Of a stretch of DNA of 64,000 nt, positions 43,357 through 52,168 are shown piece after piece. Position numbers and translations under genes: made by a program. This stretch comes from Micromonospora phaseoli (GTDB lineage: Bacteria; Actinomycetota; Actinomycetes; Mycobacteriales; Micromonosporaceae): assembly GCF_900109115.1 (NCBI RefSeq), contig NZ_FNYV01000002.1:124001-188000 (forward strand), given 5' to 3'. The first letter of the stretch is position 1. Each line of letters starts with the position of its first letter. Under the pieces are notes generated by a model. That model was not told where the DNA came from. It was given only the letters and a program-made list of their open reading frames with translations, and did not search any database.

Positions 43357-44895
43357 GTGGCGAAGTTCAACACCAGGCCGCGTCAGAACCGGCACGAGGC
43401 CGAGGGAATCGTGACCGGTGAGGGCGCGCCGGGCTTCATCCGCGAGCCGCGCGCCGAACTGTTCCTGCTGGCCGTGTCGAACATGGTCGGCGAGGACACC
43501 TTCTACGAGGGCGCAGCCGACCGGGACGCCCGGTTCCGTGAGTTGATCGCCACCGTCGCGGTCACCGACCCCGAGTGGTTTGGCCGGTTCGTGCCGTGGC
43601 TGCGTACCGGCGCGATGCTGCGTTCGGCGACGGTGGTGGCGGCGCTGGAGGGTGCCCGCGCACAGGTCGCGGCGGGTGTTCCGGGTTCACGGGCAATCGT
43701 GGACGCGGCGTTGCAGCGTGCCGACGAGCCGGGTGAGGCGCTGGCGTACTGGCTGGGGCGTCATGGCCGGGCGCTGCCGAAGCCGGTCAAGCGGGGCATC
43801 GCAGATGCCGTCGCGCGCCTTTACCACGAGCGCAGCCTGCTCAAGTACGACTCCGAGGGCAGCGCGGTGCGCTTCGGTGATGTCATCGACCTGACCCACC
43901 CGAGGGCGAAGGACGAACGGCAGGGTGACCTGTTCAGGCACGCACTGGACCGGCGCCACAAGCGCGACAATCCGCCACCGGCATCGCTGACGGTGCTGGC
44001 GGCCCGGGTCGAGCTGATGGCGTTGCCGATCGAGCAGCGCCGGGAGGTCAACGACCCGGCGGTGCTCGGCGCGGCCGGTATGACCTGGGAGGCCCTCGCC
44101 GGCTGGCGGCAGACCAGCATGGACGCCGCCGCGTGGGAAGCGATCATCCCGACCATGGGCTATCTGGCACTGCTGCGCAACCTGCGCAACTTCGACCAGG
44201 CCGGGGTCAGCGACGCCGTCGCCGAGAGGGTGGCCGCGAAGCTGTCCGACCCGGGCGAGGTCGCGAGATCACGGGTACTGCCGATGCGTTTCCTGTCGGC
44301 GTACAACGCGGCACCGAGCCTGCGGTGGGCGTACCCGCTGGAGAGGGCGTTGCAGCAGGCGCTGACGAACGTGCCCGCCCTGGACGCGCGGACCCTGATC
44401 CTGATCGACACGTCAGGATCGATGAACAGCGCGTTCAGCAAGGACGGCACGCTGCGCTGCTGGGACGCGGCCACCGTGTTCGGCCTCGCGCTGGCCGCCC
44501 GCGCACACGACCCGACCGTGGTGTCGTTCTCCAACGCCACCGCGGTCTTCCCGGCCGTGGCGGGCGAGTCGGTGCTGGCGGCGGTACGCCGGTTCAAGGA
44601 CGGCGGCTACTTCTACGGCGGCGGGACCGAAACCGAGGAGGCGGTACGGGCGCACTACGACGGTCACGACCGGGTGGTCATCCTCACCGACGAGCAGGCG
44701 CACCGGCACGGGTCGGTGGACGTGGCGGCTGCGGTGCCCGCACAGGTTCCGGTGTACACCTGGAACCTGGCCGGCTACCGCGTCGGCCACACGCCGACGG
44801 TCGGCAACCGGCACACCTTCGGCGGTCTGTCCGACGCCGCGTTCGCGATGATCCCCCTCATCGAGGCCACATCCCACCACCACTGGCCATTCTGA
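43357..44895 (+). CDS. rsr: Ro60-related TROVE/vWA protein Rsr
   Basis: The 512-residue protein has an N-terminal TROVE HEAT-repeat ring (KFNTRPRQNRHEAEGI, AELFLLAVSNMVGEDTFYEGAADRDARFRELIATVAVTDPEWFGRFVPWLR, MRFLSAYNAAPS) and a C-terminal vWA domain with MIDAS DTSGSM (Asp351, Ser353, Ser355). The ring binds the ends of misfolded RNA and Y RNA. In bacteria Rsr works with exonucleases such as PNPase in RNA decay, and with RtcB in RNA-repair operons. GTG 43357 has GGGGGA 5-10 bases upstream; ATG 43345 is in frame but would bury that site. The adjacent Y RNA domains are its expected ligand. Confidence 0.93.
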   Translation: MAKFNTRPRQNRHEAEGIVTGEGAPGFIREPRAELFLLAVSNMVGEDTFYEGAADRDARFRELIATVAVTDPEWFGRFVPWLRTGAMLRSATVVAALEGARAQVAAGVPGSRAIVDAALQRADEPGEALAYWLGRHGRALPKPVKRGIADAVARLYHERSLLKYDSEGSAVRFGDVIDLTHPRAKDERQGDLFRHALDRRHKRDNPPPASLTVLAARVELMALPIEQRREVNDPAVLGAAGMTWEALAGWRQTSMDAAAWEAIIPTMGYLALLRNLRNFDQAGVSDAVAERVAAKLSDPGEVARSRVLPMRFLSAYNAAPSLRWAYPLERALQQALTNVPALDARTLILIDTSGSMNSAFSKDGTLRCWDAATVFGLALAARAHDPTVVSFSNATAVFPAVAGESVLAAVRRFKDGGYFYGGGTETEEAVRAHYDGHDRVVILTDEQAHRHGSVDVAAAVPAQVPVYTWNLAGYRVGHTPTVGNRHTFGGLSDAAFAMIPLIEATSHHHWPF

Positions 44896-44929
44896 CCCCC
44901 ACCCCCCACCCCCACCCCCCCACTCCCCC
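44896..44929. other. C5-7 run tract (G-quadruplex potential on the minus strand)
   Basis: Runs of 5, 6, 5, 7 and 5 C separated by A or ACT follow the rsr stop at once. The complementary strand has five G-runs able to form a stable G-quadruplex. It lies just before the long hairpin, so both together may stop transcription of either convergent gene. Confidence 0.7.
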
Positions 44930-44932
44930 GCC

Positions 44933-45001
44933 GATCATGCAGTTGTGGCACCTGGATTGCCCCGGTTCGAGGCATTCACCAGGTGCCACAACTGCATGAT
45001 C
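44933..45001. terminator. Perfect 23-bp inverted repeat between convergent genes
   Basis: GATCATGCAGTTGTGGCACC plus TGG (44933-44955) is the exact reverse complement of 44979-45001, around a 23-base loop. It lies between the rsr stop and the protease stop and is probably a bidirectional terminator. The length and perfect match are unusual for a simple terminator. Confidence 0.65.
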
Positions 45002-45011
45002 GAGAAGATCG

Positions 45012-46199
45012 TCAGGCGGGGAGGCCGCCTACCTGGGTGTTGATCCAGGAGCGGATGGAGGAGAGGTCACCGTAGATGGACGGGCCGGTGGCGCAGGTGG
45101 CGTTGTTGTTGCCGGAGCGGCTGGTCGCGCCGATCACCTGCCACACGCCGTTGACCCGGCGCACCTGCGGGCCGCCGGAGTCGCCGTAGCAGGCACCGGA
45201 GCTGTTGGGGTTGTTGGTGCAGATCTCGTAGGTGGCGTTGATGCCGCTGCACCGGCTGTCCGACACGATCGAGGTGTCCAACTCGTACGCGGTCGTCGGC
45301 GCCGAGCCGCAGCCGCGTACCGGGCAGGTCAGGCCCCAGCCGATGATCCGGGTCGCGGTGCCGACCGCACCGGAGGTGGTCGGGATCCGCGCCGGGGCGT
45401 AACCGACCGAGCCGGAGAGCTGGAACAGCTTCACGTCGATGCTCGGGTGGTTGACCGCCCGGCTCACGCCGACCACCGTGCCGCCGCTGCTGCGGTTGGT
45501 GCTGCCCACCCGGACCGACGACGGGGTCGGGCAGTGCTTCGCGGTGACCACCCAGTTGGCCTTGATCAGCGTGCCGGTGCAGCCGGAGGTGTAGACCAGC
45601 CAGGGGTAGTTCTCGGTGGCCGGCCGGCCACCGACCACGAACGTGCCGAAGTCCGCGTCGACCTCCTGCGTCCAGGTGTACGTGCCGGCGGCCTCCGACG
45701 CGCTCCGGCTGCCGGCGAAGAGCTGGTTGACCCGGCTCGCCTCGGCGGCGCTCGGGTTCGCGTTGGTGCAGGAGACCGGGGCGCTGCTGCCGGACATCAG
45801 GTCGGAGCAGAGCCCGGTACGCCGGTCGGGCAGGCCAAGGATGTGGCCGAACTCGTGGGTGGCGATCCGGGTACGGTGATAGCCCTGGTTGACCGCCTGC
45901 CAGCCCATCCAGATCCGACCGGAACCGAGCCCGGTGACCTGCGCCCGAGGCCAGCCGCTGTCGACCAGGATGGTGACGTTGGCGGGTGTGCCCGGCACCA
46001 GCCGGACGTTGCTGACCCGGCTGTTCCAGATCTGCGCGGCCTGGTCGAAGTTGGTCCGGAACTCGCCGGCCCGACTGGCGTCGTAGTAGACGGTCCGGGC
46101 GGCCGAGGCACCGGTGGCGGTGGCCACCTGCACTCCGGTCGCCGCCAGCACCGCCGCCAGCGCGGCGGTAGCCGCGCGCAGCAGTTGTCGTCGGATCAT
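45012..46199 (-). CDS. Secreted fusion: snapalysin-like metalloprotease plus trypsin-like serine protease
   Basis: The 395-residue protein starts with a signal peptide (MIRRQLLRAATAALAAVLAA to ASA). Domain 1 (about 36-165) is snapalysin/M7-like with the zinc site His115-Glu-Phe-Gly-His119 in ATHEFGHILGLPD. Domain 2 (about 175-395) is a chymotrypsin-fold S1 protease with His222 in VTAKHC, an Asp candidate in SIDVKLF and Ser341 in GACYGDSGGP. Both active sites look intact; TAKHC departs from the usual TAAHC. ATG 46199 has GGGGAG upstream. The joining of two proteases on one chain is unusual; one may activate the other. Confidence 0.85.
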   Translation of the reverse strand: MIRRQLLRAATAALAAVLAATGVQVATATGASAARTVYYDASRAGEFRTNFDQAAQIWNSRVSNVRLVPGTPANVTILVDSGWPRAQVTGLGSGRIWMGWQAVNQGYHRTRIATHEFGHILGLPDRRTGLCSDLMSGSSAPVSCTNANPSAAEASRVNQLFAGSRSASEAAGTYTWTQEVDADFGTFVVGGRPATENYPWLVYTSGCTGTLIKANWVVTAKHCPTPSSVRVGSTNRSSGGTVVGVSRAVNHPSIDVKLFQLSGSVGYAPARIPTTSGAVGTATRIIGWGLTCPVRGCGSAPTTAYELDTSIVSDSRCSGINATYEICTNNPNSSGACYGDSGGPQVRRVNGVWQVIGATSRSGNNNATCATGPSIYGDLSSIRSWINTQVGGLPA

Positions 46200-46427
46200 C
46201 AAACACTCCCCTGCGGACTACGCGGCGCGCCGATACGCCGCGATCGATGTTTATGAATATTAGTGGTCACCGTTCGGCGGTTGTCATCGCGAAAGCGTCA
46301 TACCGCCCACCCCTGTTACCCGACGGTTACGCCACGGTGAAGCCACGGTGGCCAGCCGCCGCGACGGTGGATCCGACCAGCCCAGTGCCCGCGGTACCAC
46401 CCGACGGGCGGCCCGGAGGAGACGAAG

Positions 46428-47018
46428 ATGCGGATCAGAAGGACCATCACGGCGCTGGCCGTGACGCTCACCGCCCTGCTCGCCGCGACTGCGGCGGCCC
46501 AGCCCACCACGGCCGCGCCCACCACGGCCGCGCTTGCCACGGCCGCGCCCTACTGCGGGATCACCTGGGGCAGCGGCGACAAGACGGCCGGCACCCTCAG
46601 CGGGGCACCGCTGGTCGAGGTACGGACCGGCCGGCACGACTGCTACGACCGGGTGGTGTTCGAATTCGACGGTCCGGTCACCGGCTACTCCGTCGGCTAC
46701 GGCGAGACGTACACCGACGGCGAGGGGTTGGCGCTGTCGCCGTACACCGCCGGTGGCGCTCTGCTGCGGGTCTCGCTGCGCGCCCCGGCGTACGACGACG
46801 AGCACGCCGCCACCGTGCCGTACCGCACCGGCGAGCACGTCGCCAACGTGCTGCGCTACCGGACACTGCGCGACGTGGTCTTCGGGGGCAGCTTCGAGGG
46901 CTACAGCACGTTCGCGGTCGGCGTCCGGGCCACACTGCCGGTTCGGGTGTTCGTCCTGGCCGGCCCCGGTACGCACAGCCGGATCGTGCTCGACGTGGCG
47001 CACCAGTGGCAGGAGTGA
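46428..47018 (+). CDS. Secreted AMIN-like domain protein
   Basis: The 196-residue exported protein has a signal peptide (MRIRRTITALAVTLTALLAA), a Thr/Ala linker with three repeated TTAAP/TAAP units, and a beta-rich domain (YCGITWGSGDKTAG, LVEVRTGRHDCYDRVVFEFDGPVTGYSVGYG, VRVFVLAGPGTHSRIVLDVAHQW). This pattern is that of the AMIN-like domain found in actinobacterial wall proteins. Two cysteines probably form a disulfide. GGAGGAGACGAAG precedes the ATG. The 46200-46427 gap before it holds an AT-rich patch (46251-46264) that may be the promoter of the divergent protease. Confidence 0.78.
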   Translation: MRIRRTITALAVTLTALLAATAAAQPTTAAPTTAALATAAPYCGITWGSGDKTAGTLSGAPLVEVRTGRHDCYDRVVFEFDGPVTGYSVGYGETYTDGEGLALSPYTAGGALLRVSLRAPAYDDEHAATVPYRTGEHVANVLRYRTLRDVVFGGSFEGYSTFAVGVRATLPVRVFVLAGPGTHSRIVLDVAHQWQE

Positions 47019-47110
47019 CCGAGCGTGGGTGCGGGGGGCCGGCCGGCCCCCCGCACCCGACCGTCACGCCGAGCGACACCCCGGCGTCCCCGGACTACGC
47101 TGGGTGCATC

Positions 47111-47791
47111 ATGGACGGCCGCGTGCTGGTGGTCGAGGACGACGCCTCCATCCGGGAGGTCACCGCCCTCGGACTGCGCCGCGCCGGTTTCCGGGTGGAC
47201 ACCGCCGCCGACGGCCGGCAGGCACTGGCCGCCTGGCGGGCCCGGCCGCTCGACCTGATAGTGCTGGACGTCATGTTGCCCGGGCTCGACGGCCTGCAGG
47301 TGTGCCGGGAGATCCGCCGCAGCAGCGCGGTGCCGATCCTCATGCTGACCGCCCGCACCGACACCATCGACGTGGTGGTCGGCCTGGAATGCGGTGCCGA
47401 CGACTACCTGCGCAAACCCTTCGACCTGCCCGAGCTGGTGGCCCGGGTCCGTTCGGTGCTGCGCCGCGCGGTTGCCCCACCCGAGCCAGGCCCGCTGCGG
47501 GTCGGCGTACTGGAGATCGACCCGGGTGCGTTCGTGGCCCGCCGGGACGGCCAGGAGCTACCGCTGACCACCACCGAGTTCCGGCTGCTGCTGGAGTTGG
47601 CCCGCCGTCCCGGTCAGGTCTTCACCCGCGAGCTGCTGCTGGACCGCGTCTGGGAGCAGAGTTATCTCGGCGACAGCCGGCTGGTCGACGTGGCGGTGCA
47701 GCGGCTGCGCGCCAAGGTCGAGTCGGACCCGACCCACCCCCGACTGATCCGTACCGTGCGTGGCGCCGGTTACAAGCTCGTCGCCGGATGA
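47111..47791 (+). CDS. OmpR/PhoB-type response regulator
   Basis: The 226-residue regulator has a receiver domain (acidic pair in VVEDDAS, phospho-Asp in LIVLDVMLPG, Lys in YLRKPFDLPE) and a winged-helix DNA-binding domain (ELPLTTTEFRLLLELARRPGQVFTRELLLDRVW, VDVAVQRLRAKVE, TVRGAGYKL). ATG 47111 opens the receiver directly. The kinase gene begins 13 bases after the stop. The pair probably senses an envelope signal. Confidence 0.93.
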   Translation: MDGRVLVVEDDASIREVTALGLRRAGFRVDTAADGRQALAAWRARPLDLIVLDVMLPGLDGLQVCREIRRSSAVPILMLTARTDTIDVVVGLECGADDYLRKPFDLPELVARVRSVLRRAVAPPEPGPLRVGVLEIDPGAFVARRDGQELPLTTTEFRLLLELARRPGQVFTRELLLDRVWEQSYLGDSRLVDVAVQRLRAKVESDPTHPRLIRTVRGAGYKLVAG

Positions 47792-47804
47792 GCAGGCGTC
47801 GGCG

Positions 47805-49226
47805 ATGGGCAGGCAGACCGTGCGACCCGGCCGGCTGCGCCGCCGGCTGACCATCGCGTTCGTGCTGGTCGCCGGCATCTCCGCCGGGGTTCTGGCCGGC
47901 GGGTCGTACCTGCTGCTGCGGCAGGCCCGCTACGAGGCGTCGTTGCACGCCGCCGCTGCGGACGCCCGCTACCGCCTCGTGCTGGCCGGGCAGTTCCTGC
48001 CGCTGACCGAGCAGCGCCGTGCCGAGTTGCTGACCAGCTTCGAGAGCAGCGGCCGGCACGTGGTGCTGGTCAGCGACCAGACCTGGCCGTCGAACCCGGG
48101 CTACGCTCCCCCGCTGAGTGACCGGCTGACGACGACCGTCGCGGCCGGACAGGTCGGGTACGAACGGATCGACGGGTCGGCGCGGCTGCTGGTGGTGGGC
48201 GGCCGGATCCCCGGCTCCACCGCCGAGCTGTACGTGATCACCGTCGAGAACGACGTCGCCACCGGCCTGGAGCAGCTGCGCAACGCGCTCACCGCCGGCT
48301 GGGTCCTGGTGCTGGTGCTGGCTGCCACGGTCGGGCACACCCTCGCCCGGCGCACCCTGGAACCGGTGGGTCGGGCCAGCCGGGCCGCCCGGGCGATCAC
48401 CGAAGGGCTGCTCGCCACCCGGCTGCCGGTGCATGGCCGCGACGAGTTCAGCAACTGGGCGGCATCGTTCAACGAGATGGCCGAAGCGCTCGAGGCGAAG
48501 ATCGCGGCGCTGCACCGGGCGCAGGAGCGGGAGCGGCGGTTCACCGCCGACGTGGCGCACGAGCTGCGTACCCCGGTCACCGCCCTGGCTGCCGCGGCCT
48601 CGCTGCTCGGCGAACACCTGGACCAGCTGCCCGGCGACTCGCGGCGGGCCGGCGAGCTGCTGGTCACCGACGTGGTCCGGCTGCGTCGCCTGGTGGAGGA
48701 CCTGATGGAGATCTCCCGGCTGGACGCCGGGCAGGAGGCCGTCGCCGTCGCCGAGGTGGACGCGCCGGCTCTGCTGCGCGCGATCGTCGCGGCCCGGGGC
48801 TGGCGGGACCGGGTCGAGGTCGGCGGCGAACCGCTCCGGTTGCGTACCGACCCGCGCCGGCTGGAACGGGTGCTGGGCAACCTGATCGCCAACGCGGTTC
48901 GCCACGGCGGCGGCGAGGTCCGGGTCCGGGTCGCCCGCGCCGGTGACCGGGTGCTCTTCGACGTCGACGATCAGGGGCCCGGCATCCCGGCCGAGCACCT
49001 GCCGCGCCTGTTCGACCGCTTCCACAAGGTCGACCCGGCACGCTCGGGCGGCGGCAGCGGGCTCGGCCTGGCCATCGCCCAGGAGAACGCCCGGCTGCTC
49101 GGTGGCCGGCTGACCGTGCACAGCTCCCCCGGCACGGGCACCCGATTCCGCCTCGACCTGCCCTACGACGGCCCGCACAGGGCCGAGCCGGACCTGCCCG
49201 ACGACGGCGTGGGTGGATCCGGATGA
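47805..49226 (+). CDS. Sensor histidine kinase
   Basis: The 473-residue HK has an N-terminal TM helix (LTIAFVLVAGISAGVLAGGSYLLL), a roughly 130-residue extracytoplasmic sensor, and a second TM (ALTAGWVLVLVLAATVGHTLA). HAMP follows, then HisKA with the phospho-His in FTADVAHELRTPVTALAAAASLL, and HATPase (N-box NLIANAVRHGG, G1 DVDDQGPGIP, G2 GGGSGLGLAIAQE). ATG 47805 lies after the response-regulator stop. It overlaps the next lipoprotein gene by ATGA, so the three form one operon. Confidence 0.93.
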   Translation: MGRQTVRPGRLRRRLTIAFVLVAGISAGVLAGGSYLLLRQARYEASLHAAAADARYRLVLAGQFLPLTEQRRAELLTSFESSGRHVVLVSDQTWPSNPGYAPPLSDRLTTTVAAGQVGYERIDGSARLLVVGGRIPGSTAELYVITVENDVATGLEQLRNALTAGWVLVLVLAATVGHTLARRTLEPVGRASRAARAITEGLLATRLPVHGRDEFSNWAASFNEMAEALEAKIAALHRAQERERRFTADVAHELRTPVTALAAAASLLGEHLDQLPGDSRRAGELLVTDVVRLRRLVEDLMEISRLDAGQEAVAVAEVDAPALLRAIVAARGWRDRVEVGGEPLRLRTDPRRLERVLGNLIANAVRHGGGEVRVRVARAGDRVLFDVDDQGPGIPAEHLPRLFDRFHKVDPARSGGGSGLGLAIAQENARLLGGRLTVHSSPGTGTRFRLDLPYDGPHRAEPDLPDDGVGGSG

Positions 49227-50101
49227 GCCGTCGCCGGGCCGCGACGGCGGTCGTCCTGCTGCTGGTCGCCGGGTGCGCGCCGGCGCGGTCCGGTTCGCTC
49301 GGCCCGGCGCCTGTCGCGCCCACCCCGACCACGGCCGGCCCCACCGTCCTCGCCCCGCCGGTCAGCACCGCGCCGCCGCCGACCACCGGCTCCCCGGCGC
49401 CCGCGCCGCCGACCACCGGCGCCGCCGGCACCAGCCGGCCCGCGACCCTCACCCTGGAGCTGTGGTACGTCCGCGACGGGCGGCTCGTGCCGACCCGGCG
49501 CGTCCGCCCGGCCACGGTGGCCACGTCCCGCCTCGCGCTGAGCGAACTGGCCGTCGGGCCGACCTCGACAGAGACCGCCGCTGGCCTGGTCACCCTGCTG
49601 CCCGACGGCGTGCAGGTGAGCCGGATCGACTCCGGTGTCGCCACCGTCCGGATGTCCACCACGCCGGAACAGGCCACCGGCCGGCTGCGCGAGGCCCAGG
49701 TGGTCTACACGCTCACCCAGTTCCCCACCGTCCGGCAGGTCGCCTTCGGCGCCGACGCGCCGGCCGACCGCGCCGACTACGCCGACCTGCTGCCCGCGAT
49801 CGTGGTCACCGACCCGACCATCGGTGGCCGGGTGTCCAGCCCGGTCACCGTCACCGGGACCGCGGACGTGTTCGAGGCGACCGTCAGCGTCCGGGTGCTC
49901 GACTCCGCCGGCCGCCCGATCGCCACCGCCTTCACCACCGCCACCTGCGGCACCGGCTGCCGGGGCGGCTACCGGATCGCCGTCGCGTACCGGCTGGCCC
50001 GCGACCAGCCCGGCACCATCGAGGTGTACGAGGTGTCCGCCGCCGACGGCTCCCGCACCAACCTGGCCACCGTGCCGGTGACTCTCACCGCCGCCGGATG
50101 A
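49223..50101 (+). CDS. GerMN/Gmad2-domain lipoprotein
   Basis: The 292-residue lipoprotein has the signal MSRRRAATAVVLLLVAGCAP (lipidated Cys18), a Pro/Thr-rich linker to about residue 70, a GerMN domain (LELWYVRDGRLVPTRRV, LALSELAVGPT, LLPDGVQVSRI) and a C-terminal Gmad2 immunoglobulin-like domain (SSPVTVTGTADVFEATVSVRVLD). It overlaps the kinase by 4 bases. Such lipoproteins can modulate a partner kinase, as LpqB does with MtrB (known parallel, inference here). Confidence 0.87.
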   Translation: MSRRRAATAVVLLLVAGCAPARSGSLGPAPVAPTPTTAGPTVLAPPVSTAPPPTTGSPAPAPPTTGAAGTSRPATLTLELWYVRDGRLVPTRRVRPATVATSRLALSELAVGPTSTETAAGLVTLLPDGVQVSRIDSGVATVRMSTTPEQATGRLREAQVVYTLTQFPTVRQVAFGADAPADRADYADLLPAIVVTDPTIGGRVSSPVTVTGTADVFEATVSVRVLDSAGRPIATAFTTATCGTGCRGGYRIAVAYRLARDQPGTIEVYEVSAADGSRTNLATVPVTLTAAG

Positions 50102-50112
50102 CGGCCGCCCGA

Positions 50113-51018
50113 TCAGCCACGCTCGGCGGCATCGCCCGGGCCGGCGGCATCGCCCGGGCGGGCCGCGGTCAGGAACGCGCGGATCGTGTCGCAGACCGCT
50201 GGCCAGTCCTCGCCGAACTCAAGGAAGTGACTGTCGGATCGACTCTCGACCAGCTCGGCCCGCCGGATCGTGCCGGCCAGGTACTCGGCGTGCCCGAAGG
50301 GGACGCTGCCGTCCCGACGGCTGGCGAGCACCAGCGTCGGCTGCCCGATCTCCGCGGTGACGTCGACGCCGCGGCGCAGATCGTTGCGGAACCCCTCGCC
50401 GGAGCGCATCTGGCAGAGCAACGAGATCAGCATCGCGCGGTGCTCGGGTCGCAGCTGCGCCACCGCCCGCCGGGCCGGCACGGTGGACAGGTCGCGAAGC
50501 AGCATCCGTAGGCCGACGTCCGGCGAACGGCGCAGCAGTCCGCGAACTCCGCCCCAGGTGAGACGCTCGGTGGCGGGCGAGAAGATGAGGCCCGCGAGCA
50601 ACCGCGTACCGCGCCCGGGCCAGGTCAGCGGCGCCTGGGCGCTCTGCAGGATCAGCCGCTCGACCAGATCCGGATGGCGGGCGGCCAGGGCCATCGCGGT
50701 CGGTCCACCGGCGGAGATGCCGACCACGGCCGCGACCCTGTCGATGCCGAGGTGTCGACAGACGTCGGCGGTGACGTCGGCGAACCCTGCCGCGGTCGTG
50801 CCGGTCGAGAGGGGGGTCCGGCCGTAGCCGGGACGTGAGGGGGCCAGCACGGTGAGCCCCGCGTCGGCGAACACGTCCTCGTCCAGCGTCAGACCGGCCC
50901 GCAGATGCCCGCCGTGCATGATCACGACGGCCGCGTCCCCGCGTCGCTCCAGTCGGTACTCCACCACGCCGCCGGTGAGATGCTGCACCGTCGTCGGCCG
51001 CTCGGCAACTGAGGTCAC
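50113..51018 (-). CDS. Alpha/beta hydrolase
   Basis: The 301-residue hydrolase has an HGGHLRAGL oxyanion region, nucleophile elbow VVGISAGGPTAMALA (Ser in ISAGG), an Asp candidate in LASRRDGSVPFGHAEYL and His in SDSHFLEFGEDW. There is no signal peptide. GISAGG differs from the common GHSxGG. It ends in a duplicated PGDAAGPGDAA tail. It stands alone and converges on the two-component operon. Substrate is unknown. Confidence 0.85.
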   Translation of the reverse strand: MTSVAERPTTVQHLTGGVVEYRLERRGDAAVVIMHGGHLRAGLTLDEDVFADAGLTVLAPSRPGYGRTPLSTGTTAAGFADVTADVCRHLGIDRVAAVVGISAGGPTAMALAARHPDLVERLILQSAQAPLTWPGRGTRLLAGLIFSPATERLTWGGVRGLLRRSPDVGLRMLLRDLSTVPARRAVAQLRPEHRAMLISLLCQMRSGEGFRNDLRRGVDVTAEIGQPTLVLASRRDGSVPFGHAEYLAGTIRRAELVESRSDSHFLEFGEDWPAVCDTIRAFLTAARPGDAAGPGDAAERG

Positions 51019-51196
51019 CGGTCCGACAGTAGGCCACGCCGCCGACGACCGGCGGACCGGTCAACCGGCGTGGGCCGCCCCGACCAGGTCCTGTTGATCT
51101 AGTCCCTCGCTCCATCGGCCCCGCCGAACGCCGAGGGCGGTGCGAGCGTGCCACGTCCGCACCCCAACCGTTAATGAGCCATCCTCGCGTTTGGTG

Positions 51197-51226
51197 TTGA
51201 CCTTCGCGCCGAACACGTGAGATATA
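51197..51226 (+). promoter_or_regulatory. Candidate promoter of the NLP gene
   Basis: TTGACC (51197-51202) and GATATA (51221-51226) with an 18-base spacer lie 59 bases before the start codon. The surrounding 51019-51284 gap shows no other gene. Confidence 0.4.
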
Positions 51227-51284
51227 GATGGTCACGCATTGACAGGGCGCGTGGACGATGCGCGCCCACCAAGGAGGGCGCGGA

Positions 51285-52127
51285 ATGGAACACCCGTCAT
51301 CGCCGTCGTCTGCCCCACCGGAGCCCGCCGCGCCCCGGTCGGCCGGCAGGCCGCCCGGGCGGCACCGGCGACCGCTGGCGCGGCTCGCCGCCGGGCTGGC
51401 CGCGCTCGCGATCCTCGTCCCCGCCACACCGGCCTACGCGGACTCGCTACCCAACCTCCCGCACAACGCCGGCGGCTACGAGTCGTCGTTCTCACCCGCC
51501 TACGACTACGACACCGACGGCTGCTACGCGGTCTCGGCCATCGCCCCGGACGGCACGGTCAACGGTGGACTGCGCACCACCGGCGCCATCAACGGCAACT
51601 GCCGTGACCGCTCCGACCTGGACATGTCGCAGACGTACGCCCGGTCGAAGTGCAACAACGGCTGGTGCGGAATCGTCTACGCCAGCTACTTCGAGAAGGA
51701 CCAGGCCGTGCACGGCAGCGGCCTGGGTGGGCACCGGCACGACTGGGAGCACGTCATCTCCTGGGTCAACCAGGCCGCCAACCGGGTCGAGTACGTGAGC
51801 ACCACCCAGCACAGCAGCCAGCGCACCTACCCGCGCTCGCAGGTGCGCTTCGACGGCACCCACCCCAAGATCGTCTACCACAAGGACGGCGCGTCGACGC
51901 ACTTCTTCCGGCTCGCCAACAACAACGACGAGCCGCCGGAGAACCACTACGGCACCTGGCACTACCCGCCGCTGGTGGACTGGAACGGCTGGCCCAACGT
52001 CGAACTGCGCAACCGGCTGATGGACGCAAACTTCGGCGCCGCCACCATCAAGATCAAGGACGGGTCGTTCGAGTACCTGCTCAACGTCGCCAAGCCCGCC
52101 GGGATCCCCTTCAACCCGTACGGCTGA
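51285..52127 (+). CDS. NPP1 family (NLP) secreted protein
   Basis: The 280-residue protein has a long basic N-terminus before the signal hydrophobic core (LARLAAGLAALAILVPATPAYA) and a mature necrosis-inducing protein domain. It carries the NLP heptapeptide GHRHDWE (metal and toxicity site) in GSGLGGHRHDWEHVISWV, and HDAM/Y-type surroundings (CGIVYASYFEKDQ). Four cysteines in the first part of the mature chain could form two disulfides. NLPs damage eudicot membranes by binding sphingolipids; many bacterial members have other or no known roles. AAGGAGG lies 8-14 bases upstream of ATG 51285. Confidence 0.88.
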   Translation: MEHPSSPSSAPPEPAAPRSAGRPPGRHRRPLARLAAGLAALAILVPATPAYADSLPNLPHNAGGYESSFSPAYDYDTDGCYAVSAIAPDGTVNGGLRTTGAINGNCRDRSDLDMSQTYARSKCNNGWCGIVYASYFEKDQAVHGSGLGGHRHDWEHVISWVNQAANRVEYVSTTQHSSQRTYPRSQVRFDGTHPKIVYHKDGASTHFFRLANNNDEPPENHYGTWHYPPLVDWNGWPNVELRNRLMDANFGAATIKIKDGSFEYLLNVAKPAGIPFNPYG

Positions 52128-52168
52128 GCGGGCAGCCGAGGCCGGGCGGCCAGCGTGCCCGTCGAGGG

